Source: Hypoxylon rubiginosum
Lineage: Eukaryota; Ascomycota; Sordariomycetes; Xylariales; Hypoxylaceae
Direction of reading: 5' to 3'
DNA length: 64,000 nt
Assembly (NCBI GenBank): GCA_902806565.1
Contig: CADCXA010000034.1
Span: 124,001 to 188,000, forward strand
The notes under the pieces: generated by a model
Told to the model about the DNA's origin: nothing
Seen by the model: only the letters and a program-made list of their open reading frames with translations
Database searches by the model: none
Position numbers and translations under genes: made by a program
In this document: positions 34,325 through 46,717 of the stretch, in pieces
Layout of the letters: each line of letters begins with the position of its first letter
Position numbering within the stretch: the first letter of the stretch is position 1

Positions 34325-36214
34325 ATGTTGTCGAAGGCCGTCCTCTCGTTGTTGCTGCTTACCGTCACGTCGGTGCAAGCAATCTGGCCAATCCCCGAGA
34401 CCATTGAAACCGGAGACTCTACCTTATGGATAGGAGAATCTCTGTCGGTCACGTACAATGGAGATAAAGTATGCTGGTTTTCTGCCTCCGAACATCCTTG
34501 CCCGCTCGATGATACCATGGACACTAACATTGGTTTGCCAACTTGGCAGCTCCCTTGGACTAGGAATTACGTGCCCTTCGGTGGGCCCAAGTTCACCGGC
34601 AAGGAGATTGTTAAGGGAGGTGTGTCACGTGCGTTGAAGAATATCCTGGACGACAACTTTGTCCCGTGGAAGCTGTACCCGCGATTGGCTCTTGAGAAGA
34701 CAGAGCCAAATCTGCGGAAGCCCAAGGCGTACGTATCCTGCCTTGAGATTACCCAGACCGGAAAAGACACGGCAAAGACATTCAAGCCTCTTGCTGGCGA
34801 TGTTGATGAGTCGTACAACCTAACTCTGGGAACCAACGGTAAGGCCACGATCAGCGCTGTCTCTTCCACTGGTGTTCTGCGAGGTCTGGAAACGTTCTCG
34901 CAGCTATTCTTCCAGCACTCTCAGGGACCGATCTATACCACCTTGGCTCCGGTAAAGATCTCTGATGCGCCTCAGTATGACCACCGAGGTCTCCTCCTCG
35001 ATGTCTCGAGAAACTACCTGCCCCTGGAGAACATCTATCGGACCATTGACGCGTTGTCCTGGAATAAGCTGAACCGGCTCCATATCCATGCTACGGATTC
35101 GCAATCTTGGCCTCTGGAGATCCCTGCGCTTCCAGACCTCCATCAGAAGGGCGCGTACGCTCAAGGAATGACATATTCGCCTAAGGATGTGGCTGCCATC
35201 CACACGTACGCGATTCAACGAGGTGTAGAAGTCATCATTGAGATTGACACTCCCGGTCACTTTGGAATTGTTGCTCTTTCGTACCCTGACCTCATTACGG
35301 GCTGGGGTGCGACTCCGTGGTCGACATACTGCGCCGAGCCTCCTTGTGGTCAAATCCAGCTGAACAACCCTAAGACGGATGCATTCTTCGACAAACTGAT
35401 GGATGATCTCCTACCGCGGGTGGCGCCTTACTCGGCTTACTTCCACACGGGCGGCGACGAAGTCAACTTCAACGAGTACAACCTCGACCCCACCGTTGGT
35501 ACCAACGACTCCGCGGTAATCGTACCTCTCCTACAGAAGTTTATCGACAAGCACCACGCGAGAGTGCGGAAGGCTGGCCTGGTTCCGATGGTCTGGGAAG
35601 AGATCCCCGCCAGCTACAATGTGACTATCGGAGACGATGTTGTGGTCCAGTCCTGGCTGGGAGACGCAGCCATCAAAAGCCTTACTGGTCAAGGTCACAA
35701 GGTCATCACTAGCAATTACAACTACTGGGTAAGCGAATCCATTGAAGAAAAAGAAAGCATGTTTTATTCGGTCACTAATGATGTATAACAGTACCTCGAC
35801 TGTGGCCGTGGACAATGGCTCAACATCGCCGAGGGCGAGTCGTTCGAGGAGAACTGGCCCTTCAATGACTGGTGCGGTCCGACCAAGAGCTGGCGGCTAG
35901 TGTATTCGTACGACCCGCGCGCCGGCCTCACGGATGAGGAGGCGGAACTGGTATTAGGTGGTGAGGTGGGAGCATGGGCTGAGACGATCGACGAGGTGAA
36001 CTTGGACAGCATCCTGTGGCCGCGTAGCAGCGCGGCCGGCGAGGTTCTATGGTCCGGCCGCACCGACGCGGCCGGCGAGAACCGCACCCAGTTCGACGCG
36101 GCGCCACGCCTAGCCGAGTTCCGTGAGCGTATGCTCGCCAGAGGCGTCAGGGCCGATCCGGTGCAGATGACGTTCTGCACCCAGGGCGGAAATGCGACAA
36201 CGTGTTCGCTATGA
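34325..36214 (+). CDS. secreted beta-N-acetylhexosaminidase (GH20)
   Basis: Removes terminal N-acetylglucosamine from chitin oligomers and glycans; works outside the cell or in the wall in chitin turnover and feeding. Exons 34325-35728 and 35792-36214 sum to 1827 nt, 608 residues. A signal peptide is evident at 1-18 (LSKAVLSLLLLTVTSVQA). The GH20 N-terminal domain precedes the catalytic barrel with HRGLLLDVSRNYLP, IHATDSQSWP and EVIIEIDTPGHFG. The catalytic pair Asp378-Glu379 lies in HTGGDEVNF. Downstream are VVQSWLG and LGGEVGAWAETID. The C-terminal cysteines fit the family. Start context (CCACCATGT) is strong. The protein is complete. Confidence 0.95.
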
Positions 36215-37732
36215 TAAAAAGGACCCTTCCGGCACTGATACGATGCGGTCAGCTTTTCTCCCTCATCAATACATACATAGCATAGGGTATAATACCAAAG
36301 AATAATATAATACATACATACCAAGGAAACATTGGGTAGGCTAGCCGCCTCCATCTCGCCGTATAGAGAAAAGGGATCGGCTACTTTAATCGTCGGTTAT
36401 TCTGGTAACACTGACGTATCTCCTTGCGACGTTTGGCTTCTTGTAAATGCATATATAACTTCAAACAAATCAAAAGCGTTGGGAAAAAGATCCATGCCCG
36501 TAGCACAGCGATGTATATGTTCTCCATGAGTGCTGATGGGATTTTTTTCCCTGCTTTATAAACCGCGAGGTAACGAATGTGATGCAACGAATGTGATGTA
36601 ACGAAGGTAAAGCAAAGAAAACAAGGCAAATGATGCGAAGCGAAGAAGGCGAGGCGAGGTGAAGATGGATTCAGAATCTGGCAGTGGGTAGAGGGAAGGC
36701 CTTACCATAGATATATATATATGTCTCTTCATATTCATTGAGTTGGGCATATCTTAACTCAGGGCGCTGGCGAGGTCTGAACGCGTATCGCGAAACTCAA
36801 TTCTAGAGAGGCGTCGTCACTCATAGGCCATATTGCTCACGATGTTAACTCTCCGGCAAGTCTTATTACGCTACCAGGTGTACGCCGCGTAGTAACTAGC
36901 TAGTCCAGCGTGTTTCGAGTCGTTATCATAAGACACGGAGGTGATACTCGCATCTACACGTGCGCGTGCAATATATACCTACCTAGCTTTACTGCGCTCC
37001 TCTCAAGCACCGCACGTGGGCAGACGGTGTGGTTCAGCGTGCGGCGACGACTTCTTAACCCGCTCAGATGTGAAACCCTAGATACCTCCTATACATGTAT
37101 TAAGCTCAAACTCTTGTCCATCTTACAATCCCAAGAAACTTAAGTGCTTAGAATATCTCTAGGTTGAATCCAGTTAGTCGCGTTCAAAAGGCTGTCAGCT
37201 GATAGCGGGATCAGGGGAGGAAGGGAGAGTCAGCCCAATCGCGATATATGTACCATCCGTTCCGTCTCTCTCTCGACCTTCGTGATATACTTTCTTTAAT
37301 ACTCTAGAAATCGTTCGTGTATCGCAAAGATACAGCGACTTAGATTCGATATAGGTTCTACGTTATACGGAAGATTCGGTACGTTTCTACATGAACTTAC
37401 AATGATCCGGTCGCAAATCACTTCTCAACATGAGACAGGAAAAAGAAGAAGAAAAAGGAAGCAAAGCTCAGTAGCAACACTACAGGTAAGATTGAAATCA
37501 TCAATTCATATTCCCATAAGATCTTAATGTCATACGTGAATGTATGTACATGCCAAAATTCCATATACCAACCTACCTTATTTCACAAGAACACGGTATC
37601 GCATCGATAAGGCTCCAAGAGGTACGTACATGTATAGCCCTCCCTTCCTTCTCCTCCCTTATTACCTTTTCTTTCTTTCTTTTTTAGTTTATTTTTCCCT
37701 TTTATTCCATTTTCTCAAACACATTTCCCCCC
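36215..37732. other. convergent spacer (hexosaminidase / P450)
   Basis: Both neighbours end here. A (TA)n run lies at 36709-36722. Direct repeats built on AACGAATGTGATG occur around 36573-36605. Several short frames exist, none recognisable. Confidence 0.5.
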
Positions 37733-39453
37733 TCACTTCTTAGCCTCCCAAAGCGCCACCCTAACGCCGTCCCCGGGCTGTATCACGATCTCGGCCTTGA
37801 GCTTGGGCTTGCCGCCGTCGATCTCGTGCATGAAGCTCTCGACGCGCTCGAAGCGCTGGAAGATGCGCGTGAGCACGTACGCCATCTCCGTCAGCGCGAA
37901 CTGCTGGCCGATGCAGATGCGCGGCCCCCCGTTGAACGGGATGTACTGCCACGGCCGCGGCTGCCAGCCCGCCCACCGGTCCGGGTCGAACACCCCCGGC
38001 TCCGCGCCCGCCGGGTACAGGTCCGCGCGCCGCTGCATGGCCAGCGTCGAGTAGCCGACGGGCGTGTCCTTCAGCACGGGCAAGGGGAGGCTGCCGTCGG
38101 GGCCGCCGCCGCGCGGCAGCGTCGTGTCCCGCAGCGCCGTACGCACGTTGAACGGCACCGCCGGGTACAGGCGCAGCGTCTCGTTGATCACGTTCTGCAG
38201 GTACTTCATGCTCTTGAGGTCCGCGTACGTCGGCGTGCGTTCGGGCCCCGCCGTGGCCAGGATCTCGCGGCGCATCCGCCGGACCACGTCCGGGTGCCGG
38301 CCGAGCTCGTAGAAGGCCCAGGACAGCGTCGAGGCCGTGGTGTCGCGCCCCGCCAGGAGCACGGCGACGAGCTGGTCGCGGAGCACCGTCCGGTCGCGCG
38401 TGAAGGAGGCCAGCTCGTGCAGGAACGTGTAGCCCTGGTCCGACTTGGTCTTGGTCGCCAGCTCCTCGGGGCTCAGGCGCAGCGCCCGGTCGATGTAGAT
38501 GTTGCAGAACTCGTTCACCACCTTGAGGCCGCTGCGGAACGACTTCAGGGGCACGAAGCGATTGAGCGGCCCGGCGCGGGCCTTGATGTTCTGGACCCTC
38601 TGCACCTCGTTGAAGGCGTCGGCGAATGGCTGGCGCGGGGTGCTGTGGCCGAGTCAGTCAAATTCAACTCCCCTTTGATAGAAGCTATAGGGGGGATTGT
38701 AGGATAGCCTTACGTAAGGGATTTAACATCCATTCCTAGCAAGAAGTCGGTCGCGACGTCGAGGGAGTATCTGAACAGAAGTTCGCTGATGTCGAACGGC
38801 TTGCCGTTGCCGGCTTCGATGTCGACATGTTGATCCTGCCCGTCGAGGACGCCGCCGTTGGCGATAGCCTTGAAGAAGGTCTCGAGGTGGGACTCGAAGC
38901 AGTGCAGGTCACTGATGCGCTCCCTGGAGAATTGGGGGCGTAGGAGCTGTCTGCTGTTGTGCCAGAGTTGGCCGTCGGTGGCAAAGATGCTGTCACCGAG
39001 GAACTCGTGCCATTCTCTGTGGAACTGCTCGCCCTTGCCGTAGTCGGCGAACTGCGTTGCCAGGATGGCCTTGATGTTCTCGGGGTCGGCAGTGAGAATC
39101 GTGCGACGTCCTAGGATGCGTGCCTCGCCCGTATGGTTGGGAAGCGAGCCGACCATGCTAAGGAACATCTCATAATTTTGGTGCTTCATAGTTGCAGAGA
39201 CCTGCTTTTGGATTACGTCCAGGCCTGTCTCTTATATTAGGCACTCCATGCATGAAGAAGAGGGGGGGCTAGCGTTCGAACACTCACCGAATGGCACATA
39301 ACTCTTCACCCGTGGGCCACGAAGGCCTAACCGTCGCAAGCGCGTTATCTCGTCGACCTTGAGATATATCCGCCATAACGCGAAGACGAGGCCGGCGAGA
39401 ACGAAGACGATCTTCAGGGATACGAAGTCCCATGCTACCTCAATTAACCCCAT
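37733..39453 (-). CDS. cytochrome P450, CYP52-like alkane/fatty acid hydroxylase
   Basis: Haem monooxygenase; CYP52 members hydroxylate the terminal carbon of alkanes and fatty acids at the ER. Exons 39453-39288, 39224-38714 and 38642-37733 sum to 1587 nt, 528 residues. One N-terminal anchor is at about 13-30 (KIVFVLAGLVFALWRIYL), followed by the basic linker RLRRLGLRGP. Diagnostic motifs are all present: I-helix LLAGRDTTAST, K-helix NETLRLYP, and the haem loop FNGGPRICIG with Cys469. HNSRQLLRPQFSRERISD fits the CYP52/CYP4 clan. The reading frame is GC-rich, especially exon 3, which makes long meaningless open frames on the other strand. Substrate is inferred from family only. Confidence 0.92.
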
Positions 39454-41332
39454 TGCGATGAAAACGGGATTGAGTCTGGCAGGATAAGACTAGTCGTCGA
39501 TTTGATCTCTGCTGTCAAATATTAGAGGTCAAAGGGATATAGTGTATGAAATTATGACTTTATATTCGCCCTGACGTCTACTTCACGGAATTGATATAGA
39601 GAAGAATTGAAGTAGACTGGGCTGTGAAGTCGTGGAGTCCGCGGGCAGCGAAATTCGTGGAAGTCGGCGACGCAACCGCTCTGGGCAGTGTGATACGAAT
39701 GCACGCCGTATACAGCAGGGTATCCAATCGGGGGATAGGGTGCCCGGCGAATCGGATATAGAACAGAATCGGCCGACTCATTCGTCTTCACCTCGTCCGA
39801 CCTTATCTCTTGTTTTTCCTACTTCTAGGTAATGAGGATTAGTGGACCTGCGGTACAGTGTTCTGGGTGGTCTGGGTTTCGACTCCTGGTTATCCCCGGA
39901 TTTACTACTAGTCTGCTAGTCAAGCTGGTCGTCGTACAGTAATGAACCATACCTACATGACTGGTTACATGGCATGTTGAGTATAAGCGAATGCGACATC
40001 GATTCATACTGGAATGGTAGGACCGAGGTCCGTTTTAAGAGACGTAAGAAAGACGATAGGATGCGGGGGAATAGGAGATCTCTGTATGTGTATGACGTTA
40101 AGTGACCTCGATACCTGCATCGGGCTATGGCATATCAAGCTTAGAAAATACTATAAAACAAAGGACATTGTATATCATAACTCATCAAGTATTTGCGGTC
40201 ATATATTCTCACCAATAAAATAGATAGTAAAAGCTGATTTAAGTATGTAGTTTAGTGAATCAACTCGCGAAGTGGATGACTATACGTACCGGTTAAGACG
40301 TCCCGTCGGTCTAATTCTTTCAGGACAAGCCGTTACGGACTATCGATACTATCCGACATACCGCCCAAATTGCAACATACATGTAGTAGGTATTCCGTAC
40401 GGAAAGTTTTTCCCTATGCACCTTCGGATGATTGGAGAATGTTAACGTCGCAGAGATGCTATCGCTATCGTCATCGGCGTAAACTTCTTGTTTGTCTTAA
40501 TTGAAGATCGGCTACAACGGAGCCAAGATGCATATGATTTCACCTGTGGCCGTAGCGCATTATGAGAATGGGAACTCGTATTTGCTCCTAGATGAAGTTA
40601 GGCAGGTTTATTCAGGGGCCGGATTTAGTCTTGTTAATGAAAGCTTCTTTCTTATCTGATATCGTCGACGACTTGAGTACGACTCGAATGTCGTAGCCAC
40701 GTTTTTGCGAAGCGATGAATATATATTATCAAATAGGAGCGAGCCTGTCTTCTAATTAGTAAGGGATTGAGTGATGGGTACTGAGAACTAGACAGATCCT
40801 ACTCGGTTCAAGAGCCTCGAAGGTGGTAGTCAGTCGTCACCGAGTCGTAGAAGATGTACATAGCTGGCGATACAGATCTGAAGTCGATGTGCGAAAGCCT
40901 CGATCATTTATTGACATAATACAAGTAGCTGTTTAAATATTATAAGCGAATGTTGGTTCCGAAGCCATTCTAGCATACAGTCTATAACCTGTATAGCTTC
41001 ACGGCCTACATGTCAAAATACCTACCTTGATTTTATCCGCGTGGTTCCTTCCGATCGTGTCGAACGCTTCCTTCGCTAACGTACTCTTCCCTTTTGTTTA
41101 ATAATATCACAGCAATTTTAGTCCAATCCTGTCGGCTAAAAATGAAGGAGAATCGTAATACCCAGCCCAAGAAGGGAGGAAATTATTCTGAACTTGCCAT
41201 ACTGATATCCCACAAATCGCTGGCCGTTAGGCGCTGTGATATTCTTGGAATGTTAGGTAATTTTGAAGATTAAGCCCGAGTCGCTGTCGTGAGGGTTTCC
41301 ATGCACTTACGGTGAAAGGTTCCAAGGCTCAC
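39454..41332. other. spacer, 1.9 kb, no gene seen
   Basis: AT-leaning sequence upstream of the P450 gene. No long protein-like frame, RNA gene or repeat family is visible. Frames at 39632-39832 and 40014-40223 are short and unrecognised. Confidence 0.55.
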
Positions 41333-42012
41333 TTACGTCTTGGAATAAGATCCCTTCTCGTTTGCTGCCGTATGAACGCTTGCACATTCACATCTATCTC
41401 TCGTTGAATACCAGCGGGCTCCCGCATGCCCAAGGAAACTGCTGAGCATGGCCGCACACAATGTCCACGGCACGAGCCCAAGCGAAACCATATTAGCGCT
41501 CGCTCCTACTCTCAAGCCGACGCAAACCGCCCAGACAATCCATACTATGAACACGATGGCCTGATACCGATCTTGATCCCGCCGCCGGTGAGTATATGAG
41601 GATAGACAGCATCCCAGCACCAGGCAGGAGCCAAGAGCCAGTCCTGGCGAGACGTTTCTGATGAAATCGAATTGTATTATGCGAAATATAATTTGACTAG
41701 GAGGCTGTAATGACGACGTTAGCACGAAAGCCGGCCAGGAACAAAGGGGGCGGGAAGAGAGTCCGAAACACGAACATCGACGTTTGAGAAGTTGATTTGA
41801 GTCGACTCCTTTTGAACGATATAAGACGTGGCGATGAAACTACAAGCGACAGCAGGGACTAGCTCGACCAGTTCTGACAGTGGTGATTCTTTCAGTGATT
41901 GTAGATTTGGTTGAATACAATGGATGCAAACTTGGTCTGTAGGGAGCTCGAATGACTGGCATGATGCTGAGTACATCTGAAGAAGTTCTAACAGAACGAT
42001 ATAAAAGCTCAT
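41333..42012 (-). CDS. candidate membrane protein, unknown
   Basis: Not a known family to me. A two-exon model, 42012-41776 and 41704-41333, gives 609 nt and 202 residues. The acceptor (ATTACAG, with a GCTAAC branch point) is good; the donor (GTTCGT) is weak and other phase-0 donors nearby would also work. The first exon starts MSFYIVLLELLQMYS and has one hydrophobic segment (VPAVACSFIATSYIV). The second exon has about three more, including YQAIVFIVWIVWAVCVGLRV and the stretch ending GLVPWTLCAAMLSSFL. The hydrophobic pattern and open frames favour a real gene. The boundaries are uncertain. Confidence 0.4.
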
Positions 42013-42260
42013 TCGGACACATTGAAATGGAGGAGATCAGTCGGAGGTGTTAGTTGAGGCTCAAGGGAAGCGATGAGAACGGACCGTATGTCGGCGGTCC
42101 TTATACTTGACGCTGATGCGAGAGCCTGGCCAACGTTTCGCACTGATAAGTAACTTCTCGGAATTATATTGGATCGGCCGATCGAATTCGTTTGAGTTGC
42201 CCTAAATTACACGGCACGCTACGCTGTGTTACCATGCATGATGGTCCTCGTGAGTCAGGC

Positions 42261-42602
42261 TTAAGAGGCGCAGTGCATTGCATATTCGTGAACATGCGCC
42301 TCGACATTAGGCGAACCGCGAGGCTCAACGAAGTCCTTCTCCAATAATGTGCCTAGGATGCAATGAAATATTTCGGTGAGCAACTTTCGGTAAACAATCG
42401 CTGGGAAAATGGCAGCGAGGCAGACCGCGATAACTTGGAAAATCTTTCGATCTTTCGTATAAGTTTGACGTGGCAAGCTTAGGGGGCAATTTGGCGGTGG
42501 CACCGCAGCAGAAAGTGTCCTTAGGACATTAGGCTGCCATGTAGTGAGTTCCCGTTGAGTTTGGCTGAGTAGGCTCTCTCCTCCAGTTCCCCATACGGGC
42601 AT
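42261..42602 (-). CDS. small hypothetical protein, one membrane segment
   Basis: A 113-codon ATG-started single-exon frame, with one hydrophobic segment at about 54-69 (IFQVIAVCLAAIFPAIVY). A TTTTATTTTAAA stretch lies about 50 nt upstream on the - strand. It sits just upstream of the candidate membrane gene at 41333-42012 on the same strand. No family recognised; it may be chance. Confidence 0.25.
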   Translation of the reverse strand: MPVWGTGGESLLSQTQRELTTWQPNVLRTLSAAVPPPNCPLSLPRQTYTKDRKIFQVIAVCLAAIFPAIVYRKLLTEIFHCILGTLLEKDFVEPRGSPNVEAHVHEYAMHCAS

Positions 42603-42872
42603 GCGAACGAGTGGATCTCCTTAATTTGCCCATTAATGTAGAGAGGCTTTAAAATAAAAGGTAGAAGGCCCAGAGTCGCCTCCATCCCGCGGGATGATTT
42701 GATGGTCGAGCGGCTTTCATTTCCATTTCCATTTTCACTCCTTATAGATACCCTCCACTTCGTATTGGCCTATTTCCTCTTGGTTGCTGTGGAATATACA
42801 AGATATACCCCTTCTTTAATCGAGTTGGCATTCGAATCTTCATATAAGGGTAGACCGCACAGCCAGCCGACA

Positions 42873-43420
42873 ATGGCTAGTCAACTCGAAATGTTTGGAG
42901 CTGGCTTCGGCCGTGCCAGTAGAGTGCTGTCTCGAGGTATCATGGTAGGGTCTGCCCTAGTCCTGAGAGCTATGCAGCACGAGGGCACCTTTTACCAATA
43001 TCTGTGAGAACTCCAGCTCCTTGACATTGTCGTCGATACTGATCCATGCTGACGACGTCAGCATCATTTCTATCTTCTTTATTTCCACGCTTGTTCATAA
43101 TGCTCTCAATTGGAAAGCAGTTGTTAGGCAGGTGACCCGATTGTATCGTGTTCGGGAATACAGAGCTCATGAGTTGCTAGGCATTTCTTCTTAGCCTTCG
43201 TTGTGGTCGTTATACCTATCCTCCTCACGCTGCCTCATTCGCATATATGGCTATCTTTTCAGCCGAGCCGCATCTCGATCGTATTAATGGTAATGAGTCT
43301 GTTTATCGAGGAGTATTCCAGGTTCGTGTATCATCCTAAATTTCAAGTCTTAGTGACATGTTATGCTAAACCGCCCAGGCTCGTGTCGCCTCACAGCAGA
43401 CACTGGGAAAGAGCGCCTAG
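42873..43420 (+). CDS. small hypothetical protein, spliced model
   Basis: Not recognised. Exons 42873-43003, 43195-43321 and 43379-43420 use a GTGAGA donor, a TTCTTAG acceptor, a CAG/GTTCGT donor and a CCCAG acceptor with a GCTAAA branch. They sum to 300 nt, 99 residues, in agreeing phase. The protein starts MASQLEMFGAGFGRASRVLS. A competing reading is a 161-codon frame without an early ATG (43203-43688) that runs through the second intron. Either may be wrong; transcripts would decide. Confidence 0.28.
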
Positions 43421-43688
43421 TCAAAGGCGAGCACTGCTAGAAACTGACTTAGAAGTCAACAGCCGCGCAGTCATATTTATGAATAACGGCCACGGCGATT
43501 TGTTACTTCATACGAACGGCGGCGAGGGAGGACAGTACCACCCGCCAAGTCAGGCGTCGTCCGAAATCTCACTAACAACATCGGCACCGGGAAGACTGCC
43601 GTCATCATGCGACACAGTGGTACGCGGATTCTGGTCCGAATCGGGCCAGGAGGACGAAATTAGAAGAGAGAACGATGAAGAGGTATGA

Positions 43689-45513
43689 GCAACTCATCCT
43701 ATCTCTACAGGATAGCTCGTTTTCCGACGCCCTCCCTTTTTTAACCAAAGCCTAAGCGGTTTTGGCATCTTCATTTAGCAGGCGCATCACTGCGCTCTAC
43801 ACTGGGAACGACTGGTCCGTACCTAGCTAGACACTTGTCTCAGGTACCGTACGATAACGGTATGGTTTCAACCAACCGAGGCTATATCTAGGCATCGCGT
43901 CTTCTCCCGACGAAGAGAATACCTTTCAAAATGTTAGCATTGAAGCGTTGAGGACAGGGACTATGAACACTGGTTAGAATCCCCCCGGTGGAGGATGCTA
44001 TCCCCCGAGTATAGCTTTCATGCTCACCTGAAACAAAACAAATACAGATTCCTCTTCTACCTGCGAACGTGGGACGACTGGTAGCTATCCGGTTAGAATA
44101 GATGCGCAGATGAGAATTCATGAAACGAATGCCGGGAGCAAGAAAATGCCATGACGAGCCGAATCAACCGGTGTTGTCTAAGGTCTAAGGTGGGCCTTTG
44201 CTCCATTTGCAATAATTGCCTGCCGTATGTGCGTGTCTTTCAGTTGGGCAAGCCAATTGCTATAAAACATTTCTCTAATTTGAGAGCTCAGCTAGTAATG
44301 CATGACCAACTCTCAGGTAAGAGGCATGATAGAAAGAACGGAGGCTCATGTAGGTATGCATTAGATAGAGTACCTTTGTTTAATCGTCGGAAATACGATG
44401 CGGTCGATGTCAAGCATCTCCCTTCATAGGACCTGTGCTGTTGCAATTTGAGCTTGCCTACCTGCCTACCTGCCTACCTGGTAGACTGTAGAAATGAGCA
44501 AAGCGTGGAGAAATGTAGACTAGAGCTAGCTCAACATCAACGTCGATAGGCAGGTGTATTATACGTTGATATGGCTAATAACCTCTTCTAGGTAGCCTTG
44601 GTTATGGTAAATGAATAAAATAGGAATTGACGTCGTTAGGGACCGTTTCATCAAGATCTTAAACAAAGCCCTACGTAATATTCCTTCCGGGTAGAATCCA
44701 AGATTTCGGGTCGGGCAGTTACTAGTTAATAAAAGCTCCTCTTTAGGTACCCTTGCTTCAGCCTCTAGCCGCTAGTCACCAGCCACCTAACAAATCCCCA
44801 GCCGCATGAATTTACTCGGGGAAAGCTATCCGAGCCAGCCCGAACCCGCTGGATCCATCCGCTAACCGATATTTTCAAGACAACCAGCCACTTGGCTTGG
44901 CGTTATTCGCACCCGCTAACGGGGAACGGGACAGCTAAACCTGCTAAACCTGATTTTACCTTGGGTACAGGGAGAGCTCCAATGGCATCGCAACGTCGCA
45001 GCGTAGCGGTCCAACTGCCAATTTACACAACATCTGAAAGCTCCATCTCACCTGTACATAACCCACACACCTCGGCCAACACACACCTACATGTTCGTAT
45101 TCAAGATCTAGACCCTGTCGTCCTGGCTGATACTCGGAGATGACGAATATGCGTCCACGTACGGACCCAACGGCCCTGACGGCCCATACCTGGGTGGTGA
45201 TATATTGGGGTGGTTGGACCTCTCATCACCTTCAAGCCTCCCATTACCCTTAAGAGTATCCTGCATAACTTCTGCAACCTCAAGTCCCCTTCTTACCCTT
45301 TTGGTAACTCCCTTTCTTCCATCGCATAGCATTGGACAATACAGAATTGAACAAATCGTACCGGGATTTGTGATACCTCCTAGACCTGTGTCTTGTATCG
45401 TTGTAACACCATCCCTCGAGTATCGATCCAGGGTTAGACATTCTTGCTTCCGCCCTCCTTCTCCAAATCTACCGTTTGCTATATCCTTGCAGCCGCATAC
45501 ACCACAAACCATC
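43689..45513. other. spacer, 1.8 kb, upstream of the Crh gene
   Basis: No convincing gene; frames at 43888-44121, 44151-44429 and 44892-45143 are unrecognised. Three CCTACCTG units lie at about 44458-44481. The right end holds the promoter of the transglycosylase gene. Confidence 0.5.
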
Positions 45514-46717
45514 ATGGTCTCTTCGGTACGGAGATGCGTCGCCGTAGCTGCGGCCCTGCTCTCATGTCAGGCTACAGCTCAAACATACAGCTCTTGCAAT
45601 CCTCTGAGTGCAAGTAAGTTAGATTCCGTACCGGGTATCCTCACTAACATGACAATGCTAACCCCTCTCAGCTTGCTCTGCCGACACTGCCCTCGGCATG
45701 TCCATTGATGTCGACTTCACGCAAGGAGAGGTGAACTCGTTCACTGCTTCCGGCACACCAACATACGGCTCGGACGGCGCAACTTTTACAGTCAGACAGA
45801 GCGGTGACGCACCGCAGCTTACCTCCGTCTTCTACATCATGTTCGGCCGCGTCGAGTTTAGCATGAAAGCCGCACCGGGCGCCGGTATCGTATCATCTTT
45901 TGTGCTGCAATCCGACGACCTCGACGAGATCGACTGGGAATGGCTGGGCGCGGACTCGACCGAAGTACAATCAAACTATTTTGGAAAGGGTATAACAAGC
46001 TCCTACAACCGCGGGCAGTTCCATGAGATGGAAAACAACCAGGATGATTTCGTTACGTATGTGCTGGATTGGACAAGCGACAGAATCGTCTGGGAAGTGG
46101 CAGGGACAGTAGTACGGACACTGGAGGCTTCGGACGCAGAATCGAACCAATACCCTCAAACGCCCATGCAGGTGAAGTTCGGAGTTTGGTCGGGAGGCGA
46201 CTCTAGCAACGCACAGGGCACGATCGAATGGGCGCGCGGTCCTACCGATTACTCCCAGGGGCCGTTTAGCATGAGCGTGAAGAGTCTTCAGGTGACGGAC
46301 TACAGCACCGGTAGCTCTTACAGATACGGTGACACTTCCGGCTCCTGGACATCCATCCAGTCCGACGGCGGCTCGGTAAATGGTAACTTGGGAAATGCCG
46401 GCACCCTGACTACTACCGCGGTTGCGAGCGGCTCGACTTCGACTTCAACAGCCAATGTCCCCGCCGGCATTGGCGGTTCGAGCAGCTCAAGCTCTGACTC
46501 CTCTAGCCTACCTGAAGGCTGGGTCATGACTTCGGAAGGGAAAATAGTGCCATCGGGTGCAGCCTCTTTACGTATGTCCATTATATTTCCTCGATAGCTC
46601 AGGTCTGCGATCTGCTTCAAGTCCAAAACTAACAATTATCTAGGTCCCGTTTATCCCGTCATCTGTATATTCACCCTTTTCGCTACTTTTGCAGGCGGCC
46701 GGATGTTTTGGCCTTGA
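45514..46717 (+). CDS. GPI-anchored cell-wall transglycosylase, Crh type (GH16)
   Basis: Crh enzymes cut chitin and join it to beta-glucan in the cell wall. Exons 45514-45613, 45672-46571 and 46644-46717 sum to 1074 nt, 357 residues. A signal peptide is at about 1-22 (MVSSVRRCVAVAAALLSCQA). The catalytic motif DEIDWEW starts at residue 118, with nucleophile Glu119 and acid/base Glu123. Family signatures include FGRVEFSMKAAPGAG and EIDWEWLGADSTEVQSNYF. A Ser/Thr/Gly-rich stretch (about 285-320) precedes a short hydrophobic C-terminus (VYPVICIFTLFATFAGGRM) that fits a GPI signal and is encoded by the last small exon. If intron 2 is not removed the protein stops early without that signal. Confidence 0.92.

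Noticed and set aside
37826..38707. 293-codon + strand frame opposite the P450
   Set aside because: Shadow of GC-rich exon 3; composition is Arg/Val/Leu-rich with no domain, while the haem-binding motif is on the - strand.
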